Position numbers and translations under genes: made by a program. Below are positions 48,170-60,100 of a stretch of 64,000 nt of DNA, in pieces; the first letter of the stretch is position 1; each line of letters starts with the position of its first letter. The stretch is from Capitella teleta. Taxonomy: Eukaryota > Annelida > Polychaeta > Capitellidae. The DNA lies in contig KB306459.1 in the NCBI GenBank assembly GCA_000328365.1, positions 2,469-66,468 on the forward strand, given 5' to 3'. A model generated the notes under the pieces. The model worked only from the letters and a program-made list of their open reading frames with translations, was not told the DNA's origin and did no database searches.

Positions 48170-51100
48170 GGATGTTTAATGCATTTAAGATTTCTCTTTG
48201 GCGATATTTGTTTACCGAGATGGAACAGACCCCCAGGTTCTTCCTTCTACTGTGTAATACTTGCTAGTATTCTCCAATATTCTTGGAAAACGTACCCCCA
48301 TATATGACCATATAACATATGTCATAATGACCATTGACTAGATTTCGCTTCACTTGTATATATTTTCTTCCTTGCTATTTTCTATTGGGTCTTTTTTCCA
48401 TGAGCTCTCATGCATCTCCCCACAGTACACACTTTGTTCATTCATCTTGTATCATAGCGAGTCTTCAGGTAGAGACTCCAGGGGCAGATGTCTTCTGCGT
48501 GGCGTTCATATTACAATCAAAACCCAGCGCCTCTTCATCACAATAGATACCATTGACTACCGCATAATGCGATTACGTCACTCGAAGACAGGTGACGTCA
48601 CGATTGTGCTCGTGTTCTCCTCCTTGGAAATTAGATGAATGTAGTATAAAAAAACGATTACCGACTTGAAGGAGCACACCTTAGTTGGGCTTTCAACGCA
48701 AATTAACTCGAGGGGTGGCGCATGCTGTAATAATCGATTATTTAATCATTTGTGATTGAATTAGTTACGTATGCATTTAGTAGGAGTCATTTTTCAAATA
48801 AAATAGTTTGAATGCTGAATAGCATTGTTCTCACTCCTCTTAAAATGCCTTATCAAATATATTTTATGCCCACGTTTACCACTGACCAAGTAAACTAATG
48901 AATGCCATGCTTAATTTGGACACCTCTAAGGAGCTACTAATAGCAGGCTTGCGCAACAACAATATGGTTCTTTGAGTGATAATTGAGGTGATTATGGGCG
49001 GTATGGCACGCGCAACACGATGTCGTTAAGAGCATAATTGAATGTAAAGCGATATGTGTTTCAACCTCAGGAAGGAATGAGAGGAATGCTGAGATTCGAA
49101 AATAAAAAATGGCTTAAAGATCGAAAGGTCACATTGCCGGCTTCTTAAGGAAAATTTATGTGAAAATTATGAAGCGGTTCAAAAAAAGAGTTTATTGTGC
49201 GTTGAGGAAGTTCAGAGTGTACCTGAGTAAACTGTATACGCTTAGGAATGTGGCGGATTAACCCTAATCTGATAAGTAGATTAGCAGAAATTGCTTAATT
49301 AATTAACAAATAGAGGCGTCTATTTTTGCATGATAACCTTGACCTATAAATAAGGGATTCTGTGTAAACAATGCCTTGGGTGCATATCGATAAACTTGCA
49401 TAATGACCTTGGCCTTTGATAGTAAATCTCCCTGGTATTCTTATATTGCCATTCATAATCTTCGTAAGAATGTCTCACCTTTTTAGGTGTGAGTTTACAC
49501 GGTCTGGTGTGATATACCATGGGCCCACGTGGTTCAGTTTTAACATCCAACTGCCATTAAGACTCGAGTCATGCGACCAGTTCTTGAGTGGTTTTCTTTT
49601 GTATATAACACATAGGCCTCGATCCTATACTTCACGTGTTGTAATTTTCAGGATCAGAACCTCGTTGTGATACTCTTTGATACATAAGACGGATGTGATA
49701 TTAACTTGTTGCACCATCCGTTGCTTCTAGCAGTATTTTGTACTGCTTGTAATCACCGAGAGCAGTGCTATCAGTCGATCACGCTTGGCTACCCCGTGAT
49801 AATATTATAACCACCCCACACCCCACACCTCTGTCCCCTGCCATCTGTGGGTTAATTTAATTCGCGGTTCATTGAACTCTGCCTGGGAAAATATTCATGC
49901 CCTGTTGTGATATACACGCAATTCAATCGTGGTCAAATGAGCAGTAAATGCTGTGTAATCGTTGGATTCACCTCAAGCGAGGCATTCTTTTGACGTTGAA
50001 TCGAATCTAACGAAGCATAATCTCCTTGTTAATACCTGGATTATCCCAGTATGTATCTTAACTTGCTGAATTTATCCCTTTTAAGGCTTAATTAAAATTT
50101 CTGAGATTAACCATAAGTTGATACTTTGTTTTATGGTTCTAGTTTTGGATGTCTCAGTTATATTTTGTTTGAGGTATGTACTTGAAGTTTGCTTGCGTAT
50201 GACATGCGTTATGAAACTGTAGTAGTTAGGAAGTAACTTTTTGTAAAAGATGCGTTGTGATTTTGTCTTAGTGCGTTATGACTTTTTGGGTGAGTGCGGT
50301 ATGATTTTCTAATAATTGCGTTATGATTTCCCCCCTCGATGCATTATGATTATATCGCCAGTCAACAATCGATTGCCGTAACGTATTCGCAAATACCAGT
50401 ATGGATTCTACAGTTAGACTTGTAGGCCTATAGTGACGCATTTTCAATCCGATGTTATATGTTCCCCGTTCATTAATATTACATACTGTTCAGAGCACAA
50501 ATTCAGTATATAGTCTTATGAAGCTATGCGTGAAGGTTATAATACCGTTGAATAGGTTCATTGATATCTTCAAAATTAGCAGTATTCCACTCAACTGATC
50601 AATGCTGGAAGAGCAGACTTGAAAAACACCAAACCTCTTTCCAGTTACATGTGTATACTGAATAATCGAATGATGCGTAATAACTTAACTGAACATTTTC
50701 ACGTGTTAACTGTAGAGTTATTAGCATTAGTTGACTATGAGATATTCAGTCTACTCAACAGTAAGATGTTAACCTTGGAAGTCCAGTCTAGAGAGCCCAG
50801 TCTTAACCATCATGGAAAACGTGTAGGCCCCCTATGCACAGTCAAACAATCTCTGTTTCGAAGGTATAATATGTGTTCTTAATTGCCAAACCATAATAAA
50901 TCAGGTAACGTGTTTCCTCAACCATGTTGCTATATAAACAATTGGCACTATGCATTTACATGCTATGTGGCAATAAAACTAATAATGACCCGCACACTGG
51001 TTACCCTATCCAAAGTCTAAACCCCCATTTATTAACGCTGCGTATTTGATTACGTAATAACCACTCTCTGAATCTTTGTGCCAAATATGTCAGGCCTTTA

Positions 51101-54100
51101 ATCATAGTTAAATGAAACAATGAACATTCAATTAATAAACGATTTCCTGTAATTAACATCGAATCAGAATTCCACAAAAAGGATCAAAGTGTATCAAGTC
51201 GAACAAAAGCTCATTCAAATTAAGAGTAATTGAGGTAATTATATCTGGACTTAATTACCCCTTACATATCTCCTGATGGTTCACTATTTTTTATTACATA
51301 ACAATTAAACACAAGGCTAGACATTCTCACGGATCAAATGTAATTAACTGGGCGATAAAAAAGTGTTTCCCAAACCGTGATCAACATTAACTACAATTAT
51401 TTCTACCGCATTCTATACATTGAACTCTCTATAAGAAATGCGTTCCTTTCATTCATTCCCATCAACAATACCAACACAGCACGCCCACCCTATACAGGAT
51501 TGCACGCATCTTGAACATTTCGTAGTGTAACACACCAAGATGGCGGCGCCCACAGGAGGCAGCTAGAGAGAGCGGGCTTTCCGCTTTACCCATAATGCCC
51601 CGCCATATAAAGGCTTTTGTGCGCATGCCAGGTATGAGTGTAGCTTTCCGAGCGCATAAGCCTCGGGTCTCTGTTAGTTAAAAAAGTAAAACCCAAACAC
51701 ACTATTCATTCCACGCTGTTTGGATATTTCGCAAGGCGTGGGAAAGCACACTGCTCTGGATTAAAACACATTTACACGTTGCCATGGTAACTGATACAAT
51801 ATGACGTCATCAAGACAAACGTCTTTTGGACATATCGTCCAAAGAAAGGATTCGGATGGCCGTACGTTTACCGACTGGAATGGCGTCATGGCAGAGTTGT
51901 TCGATATTGGTGAGTGAGGCAACTGTATTTGGCTACCGATATACACCACACCTGTCTTGTATTAAATCACTGGCGCTTCGTCTGACATGCTGGCGGATTG
52001 CATGTCAGAATACTGCTCGGTCATTCTCAATTCCTCGTGCCCTCATAACTTCACCTCAAGGCAGTTAACTACACGTATTTTGATTTCCTGAGTTGATTAC
52101 AACAATGAGTCTGTCTAGATATAAAAGTAAATGCCATTTATTAATGATTTTATTATGGACACGGTGTTTGACTCCTGATAATTCATGGGCATATTGTATA
52201 ACTTATCATGCGATGTATATACCGGTACGTAACGTGTTCGATTATATTTTGGATACGTGTAACTATTTTGTGTTTTAATGAATACTAACGATTCGAGCAG
52301 AATGGTTTGTTAATTATTTATAATAATAAGTCAACTCCCAGTTGCCACATGTGTGCATGTATGCTAGAGTATTATGTGCTGAAGCCTGAAAGTAAGACGG
52401 GGACTAAAACATGAGGCAGGGCCAGGTGTACGGCACGCAGTTTTGCCCTCAGACAGATTTGTTTTCTTGGCAAGAGAACCTGTGGGTACAACATGAAGAA
52501 ACAAAACATGTATAGAACATGGATAGTTGGCAACACCTTGTGTGAAGTTTAAAGTTATTAAGTATAAAACTATTGGTTCACTTGGATTCTGACGGAGGTC
52601 GACGGAGTGCGTGATTGCGTGGTCGTTAATGAGTGTGAATAATTAAAAGTCATACCTGGTAATGAGTTAGTGATCATACAATAGATCACACAAAGGAATG
52701 ATGTAATTGGTGATGACGCAATTGTCGTCTAAATATTGATCAATATTATTGTTGACTCGTCAATATTATCGATCCCCGTAAGTTGACACTGTTCTTAAGT
52801 GAATAGAAGCATCGGTTGATTTATTAAGTTGATGTACAACTTTTATGTATTGCTTCTCCAAATATTGCTTCGGGTCTAATCTCGCGTTCTCCTGCATTTC
52901 CTTCTCCACACATCATTACAGTTGCTCACTTTCTCTAATTAATCCATTAATTAAAGAAACACTAATTAAATATTCAAGATGCCACGCCTCTCTTTCTCTG
53001 CTGGGTCTTTTTATGGTTGGCTGCGCGCATTCTTTTGCATTTTAGAATTCACTTCAATAGAGCGAAATACGAATCACCTGGCCTCTCTCTCTTTCTCTCT
53101 CTCTTTCTCGCTCTCTCTATGTCGAAATAACTCGCTCTGTGGGGATGCCGTTTCTAACCAACTCTAGGAATCGCTATGCTAATTTTACGACGTTATGTAA
53201 GAGGCCTTAGTGTGCGTCTTTAAGGTTCCAGTGCGACGCGCATTCAGAGGGAAAAAATCCTGCCACATTTGGTTCATATTAAGGGCCAATAAGAATGTTG
53301 CGTGGAATAAATTATATTTCAGGCTATACGATGAAGGAATGTATTGAATATCTAGTTGAGAGTGTGCCTGTAATATGGGAGATTTTTACTTTTTTTACTA
53401 AAAGGGTGATGTGTATCGGAGGCATTGCATACGCTTTCATCATAATAAAATCGACTGACATTAACTACATGTATTATTAAGATGACAATACAGTATTCAA
53501 TGGTAATATTGAACTGTAATATTACATACTTTGTTATTGTTGTAACATTCAGATTTGACTGATATTAAATGCTAATTAACACTTTACGTATGAAGCACTT
53601 AAAATAAACACGCCCTCCTTACTTACGAATAAATGGGCAACGATTTTCCGACCGATGTTTTCATAATATGCGATATTTACGACATTTAGGCATGTCATAA
53701 AAAAAAAAAAACTAAATTCGACTTCTTTTCGCATGCCAGATACTTTTTCCGTCTCCCTATTAATATTTTATTGTTTAACATAATAATACTATAACCCAAT
53801 GAATGTTGTTTTCGTTTATCTTACTAGTAATACTAGTGTCCACTGTTTCCTTAGTCAGGTCTAATTATAGATATCCCTGGAATGCAGGAACAGTGCAATT
53901 AGTTTGATTGACGTGCTAATCGGGACACTATCAGGCCATAAAATATGCAACATACCAGTATTAATCATATGTATGCAAAGTATGCGGGTCTACAACATTG
54001 TCGGGTGCGCTGTAACACATTCATATTTTCAGGAACTCAATCAATATGTCATCGTACATGGTCTAGGTTTCAATAACATTTGGACAGCAAGGGAAAAGTG

Positions 54101-57100
54101 CACAGTCAAAGATATAATCATTAGTAGAACAAGTCAACGATTATGAAGCTATATGCAGCATCACTATTAATTGGGCTAACTTTGTGGTCTAAGTTTGACG
54201 ACGAAGTTTGACACATTTTCATTGATTTTCTTGATGATCGCGACCAAACTCATAGCTATACAACCTATACCTTAGCCTACAGTAGCCTACCTTAGCCTGT
54301 ACATTAGCCTACCATAGCCTACCGTTGGCTCGTTGAATTATTTTTTTTTTTCATATATACTCTCGTTTTCTTAGATCTTTAGGGATGGTCGAATTCCGGA
54401 AAATTTGATATGGGACAGACCCCCTGACACACTAGTGAGCGTGATGTCCACTCAAGTGTTTCAAGCACTCATATTGCATAGAAAGATTGCCCTTACATAG
54501 TTCTTTCATCTTGTTGCCGTTCAAGAAGGAAATCCGACCAGAGTCATGTTTGTGTTCGGTGTATTTGCTCAGCCATGCATCATCCAGTCTCATGTCAATA
54601 GATCAATTGGTTATTTGGCAGATTTAGCAGTAGTCCTCATGCATACCGTGCTTAGGAAGCTGACTTCTGTGGTGCACCCTGTATATGTAATTTTCATTAT
54701 TATTATGTATAACAAGTTTATAAATACCCGGTAATTAGTTATGAATTTTAATATGTATTACACTTTCGTAAAATGCCTTGATAATTTTTTTTTTTTCAAA
54801 TAGTAATACATTTTTTTTTGTGCCACCCAGTAGGCCATTCTTAATAACTTAGGAGGTGAATAAAGGTGAAGAAAATGGGTGTGAGAAAAATATTAAAATT
54901 AAAACTTGTTGAACGGTTATAAATGAGTACTTGTGTTAAAGTTGAATTGGAATATAATGGACAACAAGTGTTGATGACTTGTCGCACCGTTTAAGATGAG
55001 TACCATTATGCAATCCGTAATTGGCGATTGACAATGGAATGTGAATTGAATATGAGGCTCTCTTTAATTGACATCGACACCTCATGAATGAGGATTTTCA
55101 CATAACAGTAGAACTATTGCATTGCTCTATTACTTTACCGTACATAAGATTTAAAAAGTTTTGAATAAGAGACCAGAATCACAGGTCTTTCATCAGGACT
55201 GGATAGGCCTTATAGCCCCCAGGGAGAGGTTGTGGGGAATTTCCATGACGTAATAAACCTTTGTTAAGCAAGGAATGATCCCTAGATTAGTGACGTCATA
55301 AGCCTGACAGTATGGCTGAAGAGTGATGGTCATGAAATGCAGATTTTGTGGTCGATGTATTGTTATTCTTTTGAAGTCGAAACCCCATAATTTAGATGAC
55401 CGCTTGTATGAGATTTTTTCAACTATGAGCTAGGTTTTAATCACAATATGTATGTGCAGAAGAATGGTGAGTTTGTGTTCCTTTCATATGCCAACATTCA
55501 CGTTTTAAGACGTGTCACACGGTAATTTCGAAAATGGTACGAACAAAGAGAGAGAAAAATAGATTTCAGTTTTATGATTGCGTGAAATTAGAACCGTGAA
55601 ATATTTCGCTGAGAATTTCAAGATGAATGGATTTTTTTTTTCTTTAACATTTTGAAGTAAAGAGGAAATGCGTTTCATGTGGAGTGTATGGCCAAGTGGA
55701 GATTAACCCTATGTCTGAATGGCTTAATCCTGTTGCTGTCAACTGCAACCATGCCGACCTCACCTCCACTTACTCTAGAAAATACATGCATTCATATATT
55801 TCCACCCTGGTGTGGTTCTTCAAGTACCCGCATAGTAATGACGTCATCTTGCTTCATATTCACAAGTACAAGTGGCGTCATCATTCTCAGTATAGTTATT
55901 CACACGAATTGTGTCAGAAGATTGATGCTAATATATTGTTCATTACTCAACCACCGAGTGGCTGTAACTAGTAGATAAAACAGAGGCTATGGTTTTAACT
56001 ATAATTAATTAATAATTAAGAACAACTGAAATCTGAAGTCCGGCATAAATATTCCTTGGACTGTGAATGTCAAGGAGCCGGGGAGCTCATGCAGACGGAG
56101 TATATAACAAAGAGGGATTTACTTTGCCAAAAATAGTCAACACTGCTAGTTATAATCCTCACTTAAGACTTTGTGAACAAGAATTGAAGCCCGAAGAAAT
56201 TCTTCGTCATTTAAGCTCTCTTGTGAATGGAAATTCCAAACATCACTTTTGTTGTGGCTCTATTGATTTACCTTAATGACTCGTTCAATTGGTGAGAAAT
56301 TGCTCCTGTGGATTTTAGCTGCCTGCACAGGTCTATAACAGGCTGCATGTAATCCTTGCCCTCAAGATCATGCATGATAGCATTGATATCCGCAATTCTC
56401 ACAGTCATAAAATATAAAATGTCACCAAAGAACTTCATATCGAACATAATATTGTTTATCACTGGTGACATCCCATAAAATCTTTGCATGGCAAATAATT
56501 TAGAACTATTTTTCATTTTAACATCCATCATTTGTCTATAATTCTTGTCGTCTTTTGAAAACCAAAAGAAATCCAATGGTTTTTTTTTCTATAAAAGGAA
56601 TCTCAAGCAGTGTTTCAGCATTCAGGCTATTTTTTCTCTAGTTTACAGCTGAATGTTTTATGCTTTTGTGAACTTTTCATATACCTCTACCACCAAGCAT
56701 TAACATTGTGAAATGGTTTTCAAATTAATATCCAACTGTGTTTTAGCCCCGACTTGCTATTTTACGAATGTAATATCACGGAGCCTTGCATGTCATGTCA
56801 TCTGGAGTGTCCACGTATGAAAGTTCTTTTGTCAATGAACTAAGTTTGTCAAGTTGAGAACACAAGCGACGACCCAATCTTCGGCTGATTCTTTTATTGC
56901 CATGAGAAGGAAAAAATCCCTCCATTTTCTGTTATTTACTCTTAAGTTACTTTTGCCTTCTGTGCTTAACCTTAGAGGCCGTGATCTTTTAGCTTCCATT
57001 CATCTATCACCTTGCTAACCACCTATAACATGGTCATGCATGCTTTCATCCTGTGACAAATCAAAATGGTGCAACTATGCCCTGCACTCGGTGCATTTGA

Positions 57101-59490
57101 AGATCAGTTTAAACTGAGTCATTTACCACCGTAGAATCCCTATTGGTAAATGTACCCCAAGGGATGATCCCCCACACAAACACCAGAGACGTTAATGCAC
57201 TCTGTTCAAGTGCGTTGAACCCCTGGCCTTTCTTACTTATTCACCTCCTTAATCACCCTTCCCTATTCATCCCCAAAGCCCAGGTGTTAGCCAGACGATC
57301 GTGTTTTCATCCCATTGGCCATTGTGATTTGGAGATAGAAATCACAATGGCCGCGGCCAAGCGTCAATAATGGCTGATACCACGTGACGACAGCCAAATT
57401 AAAATTGTGGTCGTCATTCATTTTGGTTCGCCTTTAACATATTCAGTTTCACAATGGGATTGGTTATCATACATAACGTTGGTATTCCATCAATACAAAC
57501 GTTTTCTTAACTTTTGAATTATATATCTAATCAGATAATCGTTAAGAGTGTCAGTCAAGTGGTAGAATACAAATGACATCTCTAAAGGTGCTGAGTGATA
57601 AATGGGTGTATTTCTTTGCAAAATATTGTATTGTGAAGCCTGGGAAGTAGGTCTAGGATTGCTGTATGCTATATTTGAGGTAATATCTTGGTGTGGCATC
57701 CATTTGGTCGAGTTGAAAAGACACAATCTCTGAAAAGATCTTATGCAAATGAGATTTTATCACGACTCAGAGAGGACTCACACTTTTGCTTCCAAAATTC
57801 AAGCCCTAAAGTCCAATAACATGAGTGCATACTTTTATATTATTCAAATGTTCAAAGCAACAGTGTCAAAATTCCGATTGTTATATTTTCTTTTGTACAG
57901 ATTCGTCGTATATCGTAGACTCCACTCAAGATTCAAGCTCAGGAATTGCTTCCGACGACCATAACGCGACCAGCGGCAACTCAGAAGAAGCCTCACCGAC
58001 TACTTCTTCCTTCCCAGACAACTCTTTTAGTGCCAGAGTTGGGAATCCCACTCGTAACAAGCGCCATGTCAATCCAAAAACTACCTCTTCCCGAGACATG
58101 CACCGACGCTCGTCCAGTTCGCTGGACGACTTGTCAAGTAGCCGGACAAGCCGAAGCAGCCAGCGAACCAGGTCACCGCACGAAACAGTGTCACGTAGCA
58201 TACACAGAACAATGCAAGAGTTCCTTTACAATGGTATACCAAGGGAGTTTGAAGCCCCCGTGGCGTACTACCCCCCAGAATATCCAACGTCTCTCTTTGA
58301 ATTGCTGTCCGATGATGTTCTACGAAGAATCTTCACATGTTTAACAAGCGAGCAGAAATGCAAATGCGCGCTAGTGTGTCGTCGCTGGTACACTGTGATA
58401 TGGGACCCTGTGCTTTGGACAACACTTTGGATCAACTCAAGCGAAGTTGATGCCGACAGAGCTGTGAAAACTCTCACAAAGAGACTGAGTTATGAAACTC
58501 CAACGATATGTGCAATTGTAGAACGTGTTAACCTCAACGGTTGTGAACGTCTCACTGACAAAGGGTTGACGACCATTGCTAAAAGGTGTTCCGAACTACG
58601 ACATCTTGAAGTGCAAGGGTGTCCCAATATTACCAACATAGCTTTGTTTGAAGTGGTATCCAACTGCGTCAACCTGGAACATTTAAACGTAGCCGGTAAA
58701 TATTATAACCATTGGCAATAACAATATAAGCAATACAATGTTTGATTACTTTGCAGGTTGTCCTTGTGTGACGTGCATATGTTTGACTCCTTCAGCAACC
58801 CTGCAAGCCGCATCTTACGGCCAACAAGTTTACCTACGGCATTTAGACATGACCGATTGCTTCAACCTGGAAGACTCGGGTCTTCAGATCATCGCCTCGT
58901 ACTGCTCGCAGCTCGTCTACCTCTACCTCCGACGCTGTTATAAGATCACCGACATCGGAGTACAGTACGTCGCCAACTACTGTAGCAATCTCCGTGAATT
59001 TTCCATCAGTGATTGTCGAAATGTCACAGACTTCTGCTTACGAGAACTCTCCAAACTTGAGTCCAACTTACGCTACCTTAGCGTGGCCAAGTGCGAAAAA
59101 CTTTCAGATGTTGGCGTCAAGTACATTGCCAGGTACTGTCGCAAACTCCGGTACTTGAATGTGAGGGGATGTGAGGGGGTGTCGGACGATTCGGTTGAAA
59201 TGCTGGCCAGGTCTTGCCGCCGCTTGAAGTCCCTGGACATTGGGAAGTGTGATGTGACGGACGACGGACTTCGAGTACTGGCAGAACACTGTCCAAACTT
59301 ACGAAAGCTGAGTTTAAAATCTTGTGAAGCAATAACGGACCGAGGTATCGTGTCACTTGTCCATCGATGTCGACAATTGCAGCAACTCAACATCCAGGAC
59401 TGCCATCTGACTCCAGAAGCATACAAAAGTATCAAGAAGTACTGCAGGAGATGCATTATCGAACATAGCAACCCTGGATTTTTCTGCTAA
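43449..59490 (+). CDS. FBXL7: F-box/leucine-rich-repeat protein 7
   Basis: Three coding exons recognised: 43449-43688, 57901-58695 and 58757-59490, all joined in phase 1 with GT-AG introns of 14.2 kb and 61 bp. The known part is 589 residues. Residues 1-200 are Ser/Thr-rich and disordered. An F-box follows at ~210-257 (SLFELLSDDVLRRIFTCL, CALVCRRWY, WDPVLWTTLW) that would bind SKP1. About ten cysteine-containing LRRs run to the end (LRHLDMTDCFNLEDSGLQ, LRYLNVRGCEGVSDDSVEML, LKSLDIGKCDVTDDGL), with the family's closing IIEHSNPGFF. Known FBXL7 acts as the substrate receptor of an SCF ubiquitin ligase. The first exon begins in phase 1, so a short N-terminal exon is missing, as expected from the vertebrate gene. 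AATAAA at 59754 is the likely 3' end. Exon 43449 is assigned by phase and composition and is less certain than the other two. Confidence 0.92.
45895..45940. repeat. Perfect 16-bp inverted repeat, 14-nt loop
   Basis: AATATGTGTTCTTTGT (45895-45910) and ACAAAGAACACATATT (45925-45940) are exact reverse complements. Confidence 0.9.
47140..47753 (-). mobile_element. Decayed Tc1/mariner-like transposase relic
   Basis: The minus strand (from 47351 down) reads HLWDKLKSVISHHLHNSREL, then QGCNNISHGRVLSLIEKICP and ALLACESEDREYLT. This resembles the C-terminus of Tc1-type transposases, where SPDLNPIEHLWD precedes N-x-x-EL and a final C-x-A-x-x-A segment. Immediately upstream in that strand TSPNLSPN fits the SPDLNPI motif with a stop after it. 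A further open block at 47445-47753 contains NRPISAEKLL, like the helix-turn-helix linker. Stops and frame changes separate the blocks. The ends were not found. Moderate to low certainty. Confidence 0.4.
48138..48167 (+). repeat. Poly(A) run
   Basis: About 30 consecutive A after CACCTG; a homopolymer without a recognised retroposon upstream. Confidence 0.9.
50206..50350 (+). repeat. Phased GCGTTATGA cluster
   Basis: Copies or near copies at 50206, 50252, 50273, 50296, 50318 and 50341; the last five are 21-23 bp apart, and the sequence between them is not conserved. Confidence 0.75.
51538..51632 (+). promoter_or_regulatory. Promoter candidate with YY1, ZNF143 and TATA motifs
   Basis: AAGATGGCGGC (YY1/TISU-like, 51538) is followed by TTTACCCATAATGC (ZNF143/Staf-like, ~51585), CATATAAAGG (TATA, 51605) and GCGCATGCCAG|GTATGAGT, a good donor at 51632. 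ATG CCA G at 51625-51631 ends in phase 1, the phase needed to splice to the FBXL7 exon at 57901. If the TATA box fixed the start, transcription would begin at or past the donor, so a start nearer the YY1 motif is needed for that isoform. Confidence 0.45.
53083..53119 (+). repeat. CT-rich microsatellite
   Basis: (CTCTTT)/(CT)n tract. Confidence 0.9.
54270..54324 (+). repeat. TAGCCTAC tandem repeat
   Basis: Five imperfect units of 9-12 bp with core TAGCCTAC (one TAGCCTGTAC). Confidence 0.85.
56268..56600 (-). other. Unassigned open minus-strand frame (~105 codons)
   Basis: After an acceptor-like TTCCTTTTATAG near 56593 the minus strand is open through DFFWFSKDDKNYRQMMDVKM and DMKFFGDILYFMTVRIADIN to a stop at 56268. 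The composition is protein-like but I know no homologue. It could be a terminal exon of a gene nested in the FBXL7 intron, or chance. Confidence 0.25.
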
Positions 59491-59753
59491 TTGATTAATT
59501 AATTAATAATTTAATTGTGTAGGCGTTCATTTTAGCAATGTTGTGTTAAGTCAAACGTACATTAGAATTGTATTTGACAAAACTTCACCGCCGATTGCTG
59601 TTATAGGATTATAATTAACAAAACATTGTAAATAAGATGTTACTATTTTGCATGCTTCAAATGGCAATAATTTTATACACGTTGATTATTATGCAAATTA
59701 TGTTATATTTATAACGATCCGACACGTGAAAGACTTCCACGACATTTTTGGTT

Positions 59754-59759
59754 AATAAA
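59754..59759 (+). terminator. FBXL7 poly(A) signal AATAAA
   Basis: AATAAA 264 bases after the stop, with a second copy a few bases later. Confidence 0.55.
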
Positions 59760-60100
59760 AATGAATAAACCTATGATCACTTTCTTCATTTCCGGTGTCT
59801 TGTATTGGGGACATATACATAATTATGCTTATGGAGACATTGAATAATGCTTATAACCTGTCTCTGGAAAATCCGATAGAATCGAAATATATTCCACGTC
59901 TGCGTCATCTGTGATATATTCATGACCAGTACACACCTAGTTTGGTTTCTGTTTTCACAGTTGAATTAAATTTTAGAACAATGAGTTAAGAGCTTCGATG
60001 TTGATGGTTCTGGTGAGTGTGGTTAGTCGATTGGTCGTGTGGCATGTAATCACATGAGATGAAAGTCAAGAAACAGGCCCAGGTAATTTGCGAAATTTAT

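Larger units (their letters stand above)
43689..57900 (+). other. FBXL7 intron, 14.2 kb
   Basis: Holds a perfect 16-bp palindrome (45895), a Tc1/mariner-like relic (47140-47753, minus), an A run (48138-48167), a phased GCGTTATGA cluster (50206-50350), a promoter candidate (51538-51632), a CT microsatellite (53083-53119) and a TAGCCTAC repeat (54270-54324). No other host exon is clearly supported. Confidence 0.7.

Noticed and set aside
50206-50350. CRISPR-like reading of the phased GCGTTATGA repeats
   Set aside because: Animal DNA, a 9-bp repeat, and spacers of only ~13 bp; not a CRISPR array.
55679-55978. Two overlapping ~97-codon frames
   Set aside because: Both frames open together, no motif, no splice sites; likely chance.
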